DNA of 64,000 nt from Comamonas antarctica (GTDB taxonomy: Bacteria > Pseudomonadota > Gammaproteobacteria > Burkholderiales > Burkholderiaceae_C): assembly GCF_013363755.1 (NCBI RefSeq), contig NZ_CP054840.1, forward strand, positions 634,001 through 698,000. Reading direction: 5' to 3'. The notes below the pieces were generated by a model that made no database searches, was not told the DNA's origin, and saw only the letters and a program-made list of their open reading frames with translations. Of this stretch, positions 42,819-52,493 are shown one piece after another (within the stretch, counting starts at the first letter, position 1; the number at the start of each line of letters is the position of its first letter). The position numbers and the translations under genes were made by a program.

Positions 42819-43409
42819 ATGCCGCAAATGCAGACCACGGGTAGGGGATGGATACACAGCTGCCTGAGCCTGCTGGCGCTGGGCATGGCCAGTTGCGCGG
42901 TGGTGCCGCCGCCGGGAGAGGCCGGCCAGGGCGTGGCCGGCGAGATCGCCTCAGTGGCGTCGCCGGGCGGCGATATCGCGCAGGTGCTGTCGCTGCCCGA
43001 ATGCCGCAGCCTGGCGGGCCAGCGCGCACGCCTGCAGAAGGTGCATGCGGATCTGGCGCGCGAAGGCATGGCGCTGCGCGTGCTGGGCTGCCCCGAACTG
43101 CCGGTGGCGGGCAAGCCAGGCACGGGCAAGCCGGTGCTGGCGCTGGCCGTGGTGGTGGTCGATGGCGAACGCGCTGCGGACAGCGTGCGCGGGCCGCTGG
43201 CCGATGGCGAACTGCTCGACATGGGCAGTGCCGCCCCCGCGGCCGGCGCCGCCGGCATGCAGCGCGTGGGCACCGCCAGCCTGGCCCAGCCGCCCGACGA
43301 TGCGCTGTCGCCCGATGTGCTGTTCAACCGCGAATGGCTGCGCAAGCGCCTGGCCGGACAGGGCCTGCGTCCGGTGGGCAACACCTGGTGGGCATTCGCG
43401 CCGCGCTGA
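42819..43409 (+). CDS. Hypothetical lipoprotein
   Basis: This 196-residue protein has a lipoprotein signal with lipobox GMASC (cysteine about residue 26). After a Pro/Gly-rich stretch it has QVLSLPECRSLAGQRARLQK and an OmpA-neighbour-like region, ending DVLFNREWLRKRLAGQGLRP and NTWWAFAPR. I do not recognise a family. It lies just upstream of dusB but separated by 125 bp with its own promoter-like sequences. Envelope location is well supported by the lipobox. Confidence 0.75.
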   Translation: MPQMQTTGRGWIHSCLSLLALGMASCAVVPPPGEAGQGVAGEIASVASPGGDIAQVLSLPECRSLAGQRARLQKVHADLAREGMALRVLGCPELPVAGKPGTGKPVLALAVVVVDGERAADSVRGPLADGELLDMGSAAPAAGAAGMQRVGTASLAQPPDDALSPDVLFNREWLRKRLAGQGLRPVGNTWWAFAPR

Positions 43410-43467
43410 ACGGCCGCGGCGCAAGAGGTAGTTGAGGCGGCGCTGGTGGCATTAGCGCCGGTTTCTT

Positions 43468-43494
43468 TCTGCTGAAAAATTAAGCAGATACAAT
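43468..43494 (+). promoter_or_regulatory. Probable promoter region of dusB-fis
   Basis: TACAAT at 43489-43494 is a good -10 box 41 bp before the dusB start; a recognisable -35 box is lacking. An inverted repeat TCTGCT/AGCAGA (43468-43473 and 43483-43488) surrounds an A/T-rich core just upstream. In other bacteria, the dusB-fis promoter is growth-rate controlled and autoregulated by Fis. Confidence 0.35.
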
Positions 43495-43534
43495 CCTGCC
43501 TCTTTTTCCCTCCTTTCCCTTCCCGAATCCTTCA

Positions 43535-44596
43535 ATGGCTGCGCTGCGCATTGGTCACATTCCGCTGGAGAACCGCCTGTTCGTCGCCCCGATGGCCGGG
43601 GTGACCGACCGGCCGTTCCGCCAGCTGTGCAAGGCGCTGGGCGCAGGCTATGCGGTCAGCGAGATGGTCACCTCGCGCAAGGACCTGTGGAACAGCCTCA
43701 AGACCTCGCGCCGCGCCAACCATGAAGGCGAGCCCGGGCCGATCGCGGTGCAGATCGCGGGCACCGATGCCGAGATGATGGCCGATGCCGCGCGCTACAA
43801 CGTCGAGCGCGGCGCACAGATCATCGACATCAACATGGGCTGCCCGGCCAAGAAGGTCTGCAACAAGTGGGCCGGCTCGGCGCTGATGCAAAACGAGAAG
43901 CTGGCCGTCGAGATTGCCGAAGCCGTGGTTGAGGCCTGCGCCCCGGCCAATGTGCCGGTGACGCTCAAGATGCGCACCGGCTGGAGCGACGACCACAAGA
44001 ACGCCGAGGTGCTGGCGCGCGCGTTCGAGGGCGTGGGCATCCAGATGCTCACCGTGCACGGGCGCACGCGCGAGCAGGGCTACAAGGGCTTTGCCGAGTA
44101 CGACACGATTGCCGCGGTCAAGGCCGCGGTGCGCGTGCCGGTGGTCGCCAACGGCGACATCACCTCGCCCGAGAAGGCGCGCGACGTGCTGGCCTATACC
44201 GGCGCGGACGCCATCATGGTCGGCCGCGCGGCCCAGGGCCGGCCCTGGATCTTCCGCGAGATCGGCCATTTCCTGGCCACGGGCGAGCACATGGCGCCGC
44301 CGCTGGTGGCCGAGCTGCGCCGCCTGCTGCTCGACCATCTGCAAGACCACTACCGCCTCTACGGCGAAGGCACGGGCGTGCGCAGCGCGCGCAAGCACAT
44401 TGCCTGGTACCTGCGCAGCCTGCCCGGCGGGGAGACCTTGCGCCAACACATCAACACCATCGAGGACTGCGGCCAGCAATGGCAGGCCGTGGCCGACTAC
44501 CTGGAGCAGCTGGCCACGCAGATGGACCGGCTGCCGGTGGCGGCCGCAGCCAGCGACGCCCAGCCTCTTGAAGAATCCGCAGGACACACTGCATGA
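43535..44596 (+). CDS. dusB: tRNA-dihydrouridine synthase B
   Basis: This 353-residue flavoenzyme reduces specific uridines in tRNA D-loops using FMN and NADPH. Signatures: NRLFVAPMAGVTDRPFRQLC near the start, the catalytic cysteine region NMGCPAKKVCNKWAG, the FMN/phosphate-binding VVANGDITSPEKARDVL and GADAIMVGRAAQGRPWIF. A short Ala-rich tail precedes the stop. It overlaps fis by four bases, the classic dusB-fis operon of beta- and gammaproteobacteria. Confidence 0.96.
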   Translation: MAALRIGHIPLENRLFVAPMAGVTDRPFRQLCKALGAGYAVSEMVTSRKDLWNSLKTSRRANHEGEPGPIAVQIAGTDAEMMADAARYNVERGAQIIDINMGCPAKKVCNKWAGSALMQNEKLAVEIAEAVVEACAPANVPVTLKMRTGWSDDHKNAEVLARAFEGVGIQMLTVHGRTREQGYKGFAEYDTIAAVKAAVRVPVVANGDITSPEKARDVLAYTGADAIMVGRAAQGRPWIFREIGHFLATGEHMAPPLVAELRRLLLDHLQDHYRLYGEGTGVRSARKHIAWYLRSLPGGETLRQHINTIEDCGQQWQAVADYLEQLATQMDRLPVAAAASDAQPLEESAGHTA

Positions 44597-44826
44597 GCAA
44601 CCAGAACATCGAACAAACCGTGCGCGACAGCCTCGAGAGCTATTTCCGCGACCTGGATGGCGAAGCGCCGAACGGCATGTATGACATGCTGCTGCGCGTC
44701 GTCGAGAAGCCGCTGCTGGAAGTGGTCATGAGCCAGGCCGACCACAACCAGTCGCGCGCCGCCGAATGGCTCGGCCTGAACCGCAACACGCTGCGCAAGA
44801 AGCTGGTCGAGCACCAGCTGCTCTGA
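44593..44826 (+). CDS. fis: DNA-binding protein Fis
   Basis: This 77-residue nucleoid protein is shorter than the 98-residue enterobacterial form, as is usual in betaproteobacteria. The C-terminal helix-turn-helix is QSRAAEWLGLNRNTLRKKL. Fis bends DNA and tunes growth-phase-dependent transcription and recombination. The ATGA overlap with dusB makes coupling likely. Confidence 0.95.
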   Translation: MSNQNIEQTVRDSLESYFRDLDGEAPNGMYDMLLRVVEKPLLEVVMSQADHNQSRAAEWLGLNRNTLRKKLVEHQLL

Positions 44827-44876
44827 GCCGCCGGCCGCACGCCGCCACCCCTTTTTCCTTTTGAAGAGCTCCCACC

Positions 44877-46469
44877 ATGTCCCTCACCGCACTTCTTTCC
44901 GTCTCCGACAAGACCGGCATCGTTGAATTCGCCCAGGCCTTGCACGCGATGGGCATTCGCCTGCTCTCGACCGGCGGCACCGCCAAGCTGCTCGCCGACA
45001 AGGGCCTGCCCGTCACCGAAGTGGCCGAAGTGACCCAGTTCCCCGAAATGCTCGACGGCCGCGTCAAGACGCTGCACCCCAAGGTGCATGGCGGCCTGCT
45101 GGCGCGCCGCGAGCTGCCGGCCCACATGGCCGCGCTCAAGGAACACGGCATCGACACCATCGACCTGCTGGTCGTGAACCTCTATCCGTTCGAGGCCACC
45201 GTCGCCAAGCCCGGCTGCACGCTGGCCGACGCGATCGAGAACATCGACATCGGCGGCCCGGCCATGGTGCGCTCGGCGGCCAAGAACTGGGCCGATGTCG
45301 GCGTGCTCACCGATGCCTCGCAATACCCGGCCGTGCTGGCCGAACTGCAAGCCGGGGGCAAGCTGTCGCACAAGCTGCGCTTCGAGCTGTCCGTGGCGGC
45401 TTTCAACCGCATCGCGCAATACGACGGCGCGATCAGCGACTACCTGTCGAGCGTGAACTTCGAGCAGGAGAAGCTGTCGGAAGAATACGTGCCCACGCGC
45501 GCCACCTTCCCCGGCCAGGCCAACAGCCAGTTCATCAAGGTGCAGGACCTGCGCTATGGTGAGAACAGCCACCAGCAGGCCGCCTGGTACCGCGACCTGG
45601 CACCCGCCGCGGGTTCGCTGGCCACCGGCGTGCAGCTGCAGGGCAAGGAATTGTCGTACAACAACATCGCCGATGCCGACGCCGCCTGGGAATGCGTCAA
45701 GAGCTTCGAGGCGCCGGCCTGCGTGATCGTCAAGCACGCCAACCCTTGCGGCGTGGCCGTGGCCGGCAACGCGCATGACGCGTATGCCAAGGCCTTCCAG
45801 ACCGACCCCACCAGCGCCTTCGGCGGCATCATTGCCTTCAACCGCACCGTCGACCTGGCCGCGGCCCAGGCCGTCGCCAAGCAGTTCACCGAAGTGCTGA
45901 TGGCGCCTGACTTCACGCCCGAGGCGCTCGAAGTGTTCAAGTCCAAGGCCAATGTGCGCCTGATGAAGATCGCGCTGCCGGCCGACTACAACCAGGTGCG
46001 CAACGCCATCGAGACCAAGCGCGTGGGCTCGGGCATGCTGCTGCAGACCGCCGACAACCATGAACTGCAACTCGCCGACCTGAAGGTCGTGACCATCATG
46101 CAGCCGACCCAGGAAGAACTGCAGGATCTGCTGTTTGCCTGGAAGGTCGCCAAGTACGTCAAGAGCAATGCCATCGTGTTCTGCAAGGGCGGCATGACCA
46201 TGGGCGTGGGCGCGGGCCAGATGAGCCGCCTCGATTCGGCGCGCATTGCCTCGATCAAGGCCGAAGCCGCGAAGCTGTCGCTGCAGAACACGGTCGTGGC
46301 CAGCGATGCGTTCTTCCCGTTCCGCGACGGCCTCGACGTGGTGGTGGATGCGGGCGCGACCTGCGTGGCCCAGCCCGGCGGCTCGATGCGCGACCAGGAA
46401 GTCATCGACGCCGCCAACGAGCGCGGCGTGGCCATGGTCTTCACCGGCGTGCGCCACTTCCGCCACTGA
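44877..46469 (+). CDS. purH: Bifunctional AICAR formyltransferase / IMP cyclohydrolase
   Basis: This 530-residue enzyme catalyses the last two steps of de novo purine synthesis. The N-terminal MGS-like cyclohydrolase domain begins [20 protein letters not shown] and includes [15 protein letters not shown]; the C-terminal transformylase domain contains the catalytic Lys-His of [11 protein letters not shown] and ends with [20 protein letters not shown]. Length is standard. Its place 50 bp after fis is common in Burkholderiales. Confidence 0.96.
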   Translation: MSLTALLSVSDKTGIVEFAQALHAMGIRLLSTGGTAKLLADKGLPVTEVAEVTQFPEMLDGRVKTLHPKVHGGLLARRELPAHMAALKEHGIDTIDLLVVNLYPFEATVAKPGCTLADAIENIDIGGPAMVRSAAKNWADVGVLTDASQYPAVLAELQAGGKLSHKLRFELSVAAFNRIAQYDGAISDYLSSVNFEQEKLSEEYVPTRATFPGQANSQFIKVQDLRYGENSHQQAAWYRDLAPAAGSLATGVQLQGKELSYNNIADADAAWECVKSFEAPACVIVKHANPCGVAVAGNAHDAYAKAFQTDPTSAFGGIIAFNRTVDLAAAQAVAKQFTEVLMAPDFTPEALEVFKSKANVRLMKIALPADYNQVRNAIETKRVGSGMLLQTADNHELQLADLKVVTIMQPTQEELQDLLFAWKVAKYVKSNAIVFCKGGMTMGVGAGQMSRLDSARIASIKAEAAKLSLQNTVVASDAFFPFRDGLDVVVDAGATCVAQPGGSMRDQEVIDAANERGVAMVFTGVRHFRH

Positions 46470-46478
46470 TCCGGCGCG

Positions 46479-46910
46479 ATGGTGCAGCCGCTTGCCCCTG
46501 CCTCCAGGCGCTGGCGCCTGGTGGCGCTGGGCGTGGCCGCTGCCATGGTGCCGGCCTTGTTTGCGTGGCTGGCGTGGCAAAGCATCAACAGCCGCAAGCC
46601 GCCGCCGCCGGCCGCGCCGGTGGCTGGCGCCGCGCTGCCGTCGGCCAGCGAAGGCTGGGCGCTGGTGCAGAGCCAGTATTGCCTGCGCTGCCACGGCATG
46701 GAGCAGACCCATGTCGGTCCGGGCTTTGCGCAGATTGCCCAGCGCTACCGCCATGACGCCGGCGCGCCCGCGCAACTGGCCGAGCGCATCCAGCACGGCA
46801 GCGCCGGCCGCTGGGGCCGCAAGCTGATGCCGCGCCAGCCGGGCATCTCTGCCGAACAGGCAAAGGCGCTTGCTGTCTGGATACTGGCCCAGCCGGACCC
46901 TGCGCCATAG
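46479..46910 (+). CDS. Membrane-anchored class I c-type cytochrome
   Basis: This 143-residue protein has an N-terminal signal anchor (about 13-31) and one haem c site: CLRCH at about residue 66, followed by an axial-methionine candidate in [10 protein letters not shown]. Spacing and size fit a cytochrome c551/552-like electron carrier facing the periplasm. The redox partner is unknown. It starts 9 bp after purH. Confidence 0.85.
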   Translation: MVQPLAPASRRWRLVALGVAAAMVPALFAWLAWQSINSRKPPPPAAPVAGAALPSASEGWALVQSQYCLRCHGMEQTHVGPGFAQIAQRYRHDAGAPAQLAERIQHGSAGRWGRKLMPRQPGISAEQAKALAVWILAQPDPAP

Positions 46911-47089
46911 CAGTGCGTGCCATCGTGCAACGCGATGGCGCTACTATCCGAATCCGCGGGCGGTTGCAAACCCCGCGCAGAAAACCAACGCTTTTTTCGG
47001 AAATGACGCATTTCTCCTGTGTGGGAATGTGCGAGTCACTATGCTTGCGCATTTTTCACGGCGCCGGCCGGCACCGGCAAAGGACGCGC

Positions 47090-48580
47090 ATGCAGTGGCT
47101 CAGAATCAAATCCCTGGAACAGGCCGTGGCCGATTCCGACGAACCCGGGCGCCAGCTCAAGCGCAGCCTGGGCGTCTTTGACCTGATGATCCTGGGCGTC
47201 GCGGTGGCCGTCGGCGCCGGCATCTTCTCGGTCGGCGCACGCGCCGCGGGCAGCTTTGCCGGCCCGGCGGTGATCTTCTCCTTCGTGCTGGCGGCCATGA
47301 CCTGCGCGCTGGCCATGATGTGCTACGCCGAGTTCGCATCGAGCATCCCGGTCACGGGCAGCGCCTACACCTATACCTATCTGACCATGGGCGAGGGCCT
47401 GGCCTGGATCATCGGCTGGAACCTGCTACTGGAGATGGTCGCCGCCGCGGCCGTCGTCGCCAAGTACTGGGGCATCTACCTGAGCACGGTGTTCAGCCTG
47501 GGCGGCTGGCATGTGCCGAGCACGGTCTACCTCGGCTCCGTCGCGATGGATTGGGGCCCGCTGTTGATCGTGAGCGTGTTCACCGCGCTGCTGATTGCCG
47601 GCACCCAGGTCTCGGCCCGGGTCAACAGCGTGTTCACGCTGATCAAGGTGGCGATCACGCTGTTCGTGATTGCCGTCGGCTTCAGCTATATGGACACCGC
47701 GAACTTCTCGCCCTTCGTGCCGCCGTCCCAGCCGCCGCTGGCGGGCCCGGGCGGCGTGGGCGCCGGTGCCTGGACACAGCCGCTGCTGTCATGGCTCACG
47801 GGCGCCGTGCCGAGCCAATACGGCTGGACCGGCGTGATCTCGGGCGCGGCGCTGGTGTTCTTTGCATTCATCGGCTTCGATGTCGTCGCCACTTCGGCCG
47901 AGGAAGTGCGCGACCCGCAGCGCAACCTGCCGCGCGGCATCTTCGGCGGCCTGGCGCTGGTCACGCTGCTGTACATCCTGGTGACGCTGGCGTTGACGGG
48001 CATGGTGCCCTATACCGAACTCGCCAAGGCCGAGCACCCGTCGCTGTCCACGGCCTTCCAGCTGGTCGGCGCCGACTGGGCCGCGCAGGTGATTGCCGTG
48101 GGCGTGCTGGCCGGGCTGACCACGGTGGTCATGGTGCTGCTGATGGGCACCTCGCGCGTGCTGCTGGCGCTGTGCCGCGACGGCCTGCTGCCGCGCGCCT
48201 GGGGCACGACCTCGGCCAAACGCAAGACGCCGGTGCGGCTGCAACTGATGTGCGGCGTGGTCGTGGCCTTCCTGGCCGGCTTCACGAATGTGGGCCTGCT
48301 GGAGGAAATGATCAACATCGGCACGCTGTCGGCCTTCGTGATGGTGAGCCTGGCCGTGCCGCTGCTGCGCCGCAAGCGTCCCGACCTGGCGCAGGCCCAC
48401 AGCTACCGCGTGCCGCTGGTGCCGGTGCTGCCCTGGCTGTCGGCGGCGCTGTGCTTCTACCTGATGCTCAACCTGACGACGCTCACCTGGGTGCGCTTCG
48501 CCGTCTGGCTGGTGCTGGGCGTGGCGGTGTATTTCGCCTATGGCGCGCGCCACTCGCGCCTGGCGCCCAACCGCGCCTAG
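47090..48580 (+). CDS. APC family amino-acid permease, cationic amino-acid transporter type
   Basis: This 496-residue permease has about 12-14 helices and the APC signature near the start: KRSLGVFDLMILGVAVAVGAGIFSVGARAAG-like sequence and CYAEFASSIPVTGSAYTYTY. It resembles the YfnA/YhdG cationic amino-acid transporter group. The start at 47090 (MQWLRIKSLEQAV) is preferred; the frame upstream is not protein-like. Its TAG stop (48578-48580) overlaps the stop of the convergent TonB receptor gene within one CTAG. Confidence 0.92.
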   Translation: MQWLRIKSLEQAVADSDEPGRQLKRSLGVFDLMILGVAVAVGAGIFSVGARAAGSFAGPAVIFSFVLAAMTCALAMMCYAEFASSIPVTGSAYTYTYLTMGEGLAWIIGWNLLLEMVAAAAVVAKYWGIYLSTVFSLGGWHVPSTVYLGSVAMDWGPLLIVSVFTALLIAGTQVSARVNSVFTLIKVAITLFVIAVGFSYMDTANFSPFVPPSQPPLAGPGGVGAGAWTQPLLSWLTGAVPSQYGWTGVISGAALVFFAFIGFDVVATSAEEVRDPQRNLPRGIFGGLALVTLLYILVTLALTGMVPYTELAKAEHPSLSTAFQLVGADWAAQVIAVGVLAGLTTVVMVLLMGTSRVLLALCRDGLLPRAWGTTSAKRKTPVRLQLMCGVVVAFLAGFTNVGLLEEMINIGTLSAFVMVSLAVPLLRRKRPDLAQAHSYRVPLVPVLPWLSAALCFYLMLNLTTLTWVRFAVWLVLGVAVYFAYGARHSRLAPNRA

Positions 48581-51057
48581 AACTGGCCGCGCAGGGTCAG
48601 CACCGCATTGCGCGGCGCGCCGTAGTAGTTGCTGCCCGAGGCATAGCCCAGGGTCTGGTAGTAGACCTTGTCGAACACGTTGTTGACGTTGAGCGTGACC
48701 GTCCAGCGCGGGTCGATGCGGTACTGCAGCATCAGGTTCCAGACCGAATAGCCGCCCTGCGTGAAGTCATAGTCGCGGATCGGCGTCCAGTTGGGGCCGT
48801 ACAGCGTGTCGGCCTTGTATTGGCTGCTCTGGACATGGGCGCTGCCGCCCACGCGCCACTGCGACAGCTCGCCCGGCAGCGTGTAGGCCGTCGACAGCTT
48901 GAGCAGATGGCGGGGCGTGATGCTGCTGTAGGCGGTGTCGGTGCTTTCGTCCCTGGTGCTGGCATAGGTGTAGCCCGCGCTCACCTGCCAGCCCGGCTGC
49001 ACTTCACCGCCCAGCTCCACGTCGAAGCCGCGGCTCGTGACCTTGCCCTGCGGCAGGTAGCAGCAGTTGCCCGACCATTCCTCGTAGTTCGACGGGTAGC
49101 GCGTGTCGAGCACGGCGGTGCCGGTGCGCTCGACATTGAACACGCTGAAGGTGGCGTTCAGGCGGCCGTCGGCGAGCTCGCCCTTGACGCCGGCTTCATA
49201 GCTCTTGCCCTTGATCGGGGCCAGCGAGTTGCCCGGCGGCGGGCCGGCCTTCGACAAGGCCTGGGGCTGGAGGATCGATGCATAGCTCACATAGGCCGAC
49301 CATTGGCCGTCGAGGTCGTAGATCACGCCGCCATAGGGCGTGGCCTTGGCGGGCTCGGTGAAGCGGCTGCCCGAGGCCAGGCTCCAGCTGCCGTCCGCGC
49401 CCAGGCTCTCATACACCTGGTTGAACTTGTATTTCGCATAGCGCGCGCCGAGGATCACGTGCAGGCGGTCGGTCGGGTGCAGGCGCAGCAGGCCGTAGCC
49501 GCCGCGCTGCTCCTGGCCCCAGGGGTTGTAGCGGCGCGAGACCGCGCCGGCCGGCGTCGGGTTCCACGCACCTGGATGGAACACGTCGATGGCGTCGGTG
49601 TATGCGGGCGAACTGGAGTAGCCGACGTTCCAGAAGCTGTCCACCTTCTGCTGGTCCACGCCCAGCAGGAATTCATGCTGGCGGCCGGCGAGCGAGAACG
49701 TGCCGGACAGGTTGGCGTCGATCACGGTCTGCTGGTTCTCGTACAGGTAGTGGCCGCCGCCGTTCCAGGTCGAGCCTGCGCCGGTCGCGCGGTTCACCGC
49801 GCCGTAGCCGAAGGCCGTGCTGCCGTCATAGTCGGCGGTGGCGCGCGTGGCGTTGAGCTTGAATTTCCAGCGGTTGGCAAAGCGGTGTTCGAACCCGGCA
49901 AAGACCTCGCTGACCTTTTGCTCGCTGGTGGCCCAGGGCTGGGTCAGCGCGGTGCTGCGCGGCAAGCCGATATCGCTGCCATCGTCATAGCGCGGCACGT
50001 CGCCGCCGCCCACGCCCTTGAGTTTCGTATTGGCACGCGTCAGGCCGGCGGTGAGCAGCGTATCGGGTGAGAGGTCGGCCTCGATCACGCCATAGATCTG
50101 CGGCGAACGCGCGTGCTTGATGTCCACATACGAACCCGAATCCTGGTACGACAGCACGGCGCGGCCGCGCACGCGCCCGTCCAGCGCCAGCGGGCCCGTG
50201 GCGTCCACCATGGTGCGGTAGTCGTCCCAGCTGCCCACGGATTGCTGCACGATGAAGCGCGGCTCGGCCAGCGGCTTCTTGCGCACGACGTTGATGATGC
50301 CGCCCGGGTCGCCCACGCCGCCGAGCAGGCCGGACGCGCCGCGCATCACTTCCACGCGGTCGTAGAACGCCATGTTCTGGTTCACGCCGTAGGTGTAGCT
50401 GGCGATGTTGAGCGGCGCGCCGCCATCGATCTGCATGCTGTCGATCTGGAAGCCGCGCGCGTAATAGTAGTTGGAGTCGAAGTTGGGCTGGGAGCGCGTG
50501 ATGCCGGGCGTGGCCGCGAGCGCGTCGCGGATGTCGAGCATCTGGCGGTCTTCGATCTGGCGGCGCGTGATCACCGACACCGACTGCGGAATCTCGCGGA
50601 AGGACTGGTCGGTCTTCGACGCGATGCTGGTCACGCGGCTGGTGTACGAGTCCGTGCCTTCGGTCGTGCCATCGGCGGCGCGGCGCGCCGCGACGCGCAC
50701 TTCGGCCAGCGATGCCGTGGGGCCGGCGCGCTCGATCACCAGCGTCGAGCCATCGATGCGCGCGGCCAGGCCGCTTCCGGCCAGCAGGCGCTCGGCCGCC
50801 GCGGCGGGCGCCAGCGTGCCGCGCACCGCGGGCGCCGTGCGGCCCTGCAGCAGCGCGGGCGCGGCCAGCATCTGCATGCCCGCCTGGCGTGCCAGATCGG
50901 ACAGCGCCGCGTCCAGCGGCTGGGCCGCGATATCGAAGGAACGCGCGGCGGTGGCGGCCGCGGGCGCGGCAGGCTGGGCCCAGGCTGCGGGCGCGGCCAG
51001 CGCCAGAATGGCCGCGGCAATCAGGTGGCGGCGGGGATGGAAGGAACGCAATGGCAT
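48577..51057 (-). CDS. TonB-dependent siderophore receptor with N-terminal STN signalling domain
   Basis: This 826-residue receptor has a signal peptide (to about AWAQ, residue 28), an STN domain (FDIAAQPLDAALSDLARQAG..., about 39-110), a plug domain (TDQSFREIPQSVSVITRRQI, VEVMRGASGLLGGVGDPGGI) and a 22-strand barrel ending in phenylalanine (LTLRGQF). It is of the FpvA/FhuE-like ferric-siderophore type. The STN domain talks to a FecR-like periplasmic domain, here provided by the fused regulator encoded 105 bp upstream (51163-52434). Ferric-siderophore binding would trigger release of the sigma part and raise expression of this gene. Confidence 0.94.
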   Translation of the reverse strand: MPLRSFHPRRHLIAAAILALAAPAAWAQPAAPAAATAARSFDIAAQPLDAALSDLARQAGMQMLAAPALLQGRTAPAVRGTLAPAAAAERLLAGSGLAARIDGSTLVIERAGPTASLAEVRVAARRAADGTTEGTDSYTSRVTSIASKTDQSFREIPQSVSVITRRQIEDRQMLDIRDALAATPGITRSQPNFDSNYYYARGFQIDSMQIDGGAPLNIASYTYGVNQNMAFYDRVEVMRGASGLLGGVGDPGGIINVVRKKPLAEPRFIVQQSVGSWDDYRTMVDATGPLALDGRVRGRAVLSYQDSGSYVDIKHARSPQIYGVIEADLSPDTLLTAGLTRANTKLKGVGGGDVPRYDDGSDIGLPRSTALTQPWATSEQKVSEVFAGFEHRFANRWKFKLNATRATADYDGSTAFGYGAVNRATGAGSTWNGGGHYLYENQQTVIDANLSGTFSLAGRQHEFLLGVDQQKVDSFWNVGYSSSPAYTDAIDVFHPGAWNPTPAGAVSRRYNPWGQEQRGGYGLLRLHPTDRLHVILGARYAKYKFNQVYESLGADGSWSLASGSRFTEPAKATPYGGVIYDLDGQWSAYVSYASILQPQALSKAGPPPGNSLAPIKGKSYEAGVKGELADGRLNATFSVFNVERTGTAVLDTRYPSNYEEWSGNCCYLPQGKVTSRGFDVELGGEVQPGWQVSAGYTYASTRDESTDTAYSSITPRHLLKLSTAYTLPGELSQWRVGGSAHVQSSQYKADTLYGPNWTPIRDYDFTQGGYSVWNLMLQYRIDPRWTVTLNVNNVFDKVYYQTLGYASGSNYYGAPRNAVLTLRGQF

Positions 51058-51128
51058 GTGAAGAAACCCTGGTGATGAAGCGACGGGCCACGCATTGGCG
51101 TGGCTTCCAGGGTTGAAACGAACGGGCG

Positions 51129-51141
51129 CGCGAGTTCCCTC
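51129..51141 (-). promoter_or_regulatory. Possible sigma-IutY-like promoter element before the receptor gene
   Basis: On the minus strand, GGGAACT lies about 75-80 bp before the receptor start at 51057 and is followed by a C/G-rich spacer and CGTTTC. GGAA-type -35 boxes are usual for iron-starvation ECF factors. The spacing is short and the match is weak, so this is only a pointer. Confidence 0.25.
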
Positions 51142-51162
51142 ACGCTTTTTGCGAAAGCTGGG

Positions 51163-52434
51163 CTAGCGGCGTGAAATCAGCAGCCGCCGTTCGGCGCCAG
51201 GCCCGTCATCGCGCACCGTCACCGGCAGGCTCGAGGGCAGCAGGCGCAGCCAGGTGCCGGCTTCGGCAATGCGCACGCGGCCGAACACCGGGAGATCCGC
51301 GGCATCGGGCGCGACGCGCAGCGCCACCGGGCTGTAGCGCGCCAGCCGCTGCACGGCCTCGGACAGCGGCACATCGCGAAAGTCCAGCCAGCCCTTGCGC
51401 CAGGGCCCCACCTCGCCCCGGGCCGGTGCGCGCTCCACGCCGGCATCCGGCGACCAGCGCAGCGCATCGCCCGCATGCAGGTCGTGCCGTGCGGCGCCCG
51501 GTGCCTGCACCTGCACATGGCCCTCCTCGACAGCCACGCGCAGCGCGCCGTCATCGTCCACGGCCACCTCGAAGCGCGTGCCGACCACGGTGACGCGCGC
51601 GCCCCGTGCCTCGACGACAAACGGCCGTGCGGCATCGGAGGCAACGCTGAAGAAGGCCGTGCCGGCCAGCAAGGACACCTCGCGGCGGCCCGCGTAATAG
51701 CGCAGCTCGGCGCGGCCCAGCGCATCGAGCGCGATGCGGCTGCCGTCGGGCAGATCGTGCTCCAGCTGCTGGCCGCGCCGCGTGGCCAACGCCAATTGCC
51801 AGCCGGGCACCCACTGGCGCCAGGCCTGCCAGGCGGCGCTGCCCGCCATGCCCATGCCCGCCAGCCCCAGCAGCGTCGACAGCGTGCGCCGGCGGCCGCG
51901 CCGCGGCGCCGCGCTCTCGCCGCGCCAGCGCAGCAGCGCGGCTTCCACGGCATCCAGCGCGCGCATCACTTCGCGCTCGATCGTCTTGACCGACACGCCA
52001 TGCTCCCGCGCCAGCTGCGCATGCGCCATGCCCTCGAGCCGGTCGGCAAGGAAGATGGCGCGGCAGCGCGCGGGCAGGGCGGCCAGCGCCGCGTCGACGG
52101 CGGCCAGCGCCTCGCGGTGCAGGTGGCGCTCGGCCACATCGCGTACCGAGGCCGCCGACGGCAGATCGATATCGCCGCTGGCATCGAAACGCTCGGCGGT
52201 GCGGCCTGCGCGGCGCAGATGGTCGATGGCAATGTGGTCGGCCACGGTGTAGAGGTAGGCGCGCGACGCCGCCTGGCTCTCTTCGCGGGGCCGCGCTTCG
52301 CGCTCGGCCAGCCGCAGCCAGGTGTCGTGCACCAGGTCCTGCGCCGTCTGCCGGTTGCCGGTGCGCCGGGCGACAAACCCGATCAGCGCCGAGTAGCTGT
52401 TGCTGAACACATCGGGATACAGGGAATGGGACAT
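51163..52434 (-). CDS. Fused ECF sigma / FecR-type anti-sigma regulator (IutY-like)
   Basis: One uninterrupted 423-residue protein joins two normally separate cell-surface-signalling proteins. Residues 1-170 are a FecI-type sigma: region 2 is SALIGFVARRTGNRQTAQDL with VHDTWLRLAER and RAYLYTVADHIAIDHLRR, and region 4 is LPARCRAIFLADRLEGMAHA with EHGVSVKTIEREVMRALDAV. A basic stretch (RRGRRR) and one membrane helix (about 184-203) follow, then a periplasmic FecR domain (LATRRGQQLEHDLPDGSRIA, RGARVTVVGTRFEVAV) and a C-terminal STN-binding-like region (WLDFRDVPLSEAVQRLARYS). The usual cytoplasmic FecR anti-sigma domain (about 80 residues) has no room. The known parallel is Pseudomonas putida IutY, which is cleaved by Prc and RseP to free the sigma part. 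No strong ribosome site is seen before 52434. Confidence 0.9.
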   Translation of the reverse strand: MSHSLYPDVFSNSYSALIGFVARRTGNRQTAQDLVHDTWLRLAEREARPREESQAASRAYLYTVADHIAIDHLRRAGRTAERFDASGDIDLPSAASVRDVAERHLHREALAAVDAALAALPARCRAIFLADRLEGMAHAQLAREHGVSVKTIEREVMRALDAVEAALLRWRGESAAPRRGRRRTLSTLLGLAGMGMAGSAAWQAWRQWVPGWQLALATRRGQQLEHDLPDGSRIALDALGRAELRYYAGRREVSLLAGTAFFSVASDAARPFVVEARGARVTVVGTRFEVAVDDDGALRVAVEEGHVQVQAPGAARHDLHAGDALRWSPDAGVERAPARGEVGPWRKGWLDFRDVPLSEAVQRLARYSPVALRVAPDAADLPVFGRVRIAEAGTWLRLLPSSLPVTVRDDGPGAERRLLISRR

Positions 52435-52493
52435 GGCGTTCAGCGGAAAAGGTGGACCCGGCGATGGAGAGGTGGCGGCGAATCGCTATTTTA

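Noticed and set aside
46911..47089. Leader peptide or riboswitch before the amino-acid permease
   Set aside because: I found neither a run of one codon type nor a convincing set of alternative hairpins. The gap holds nothing I can support.
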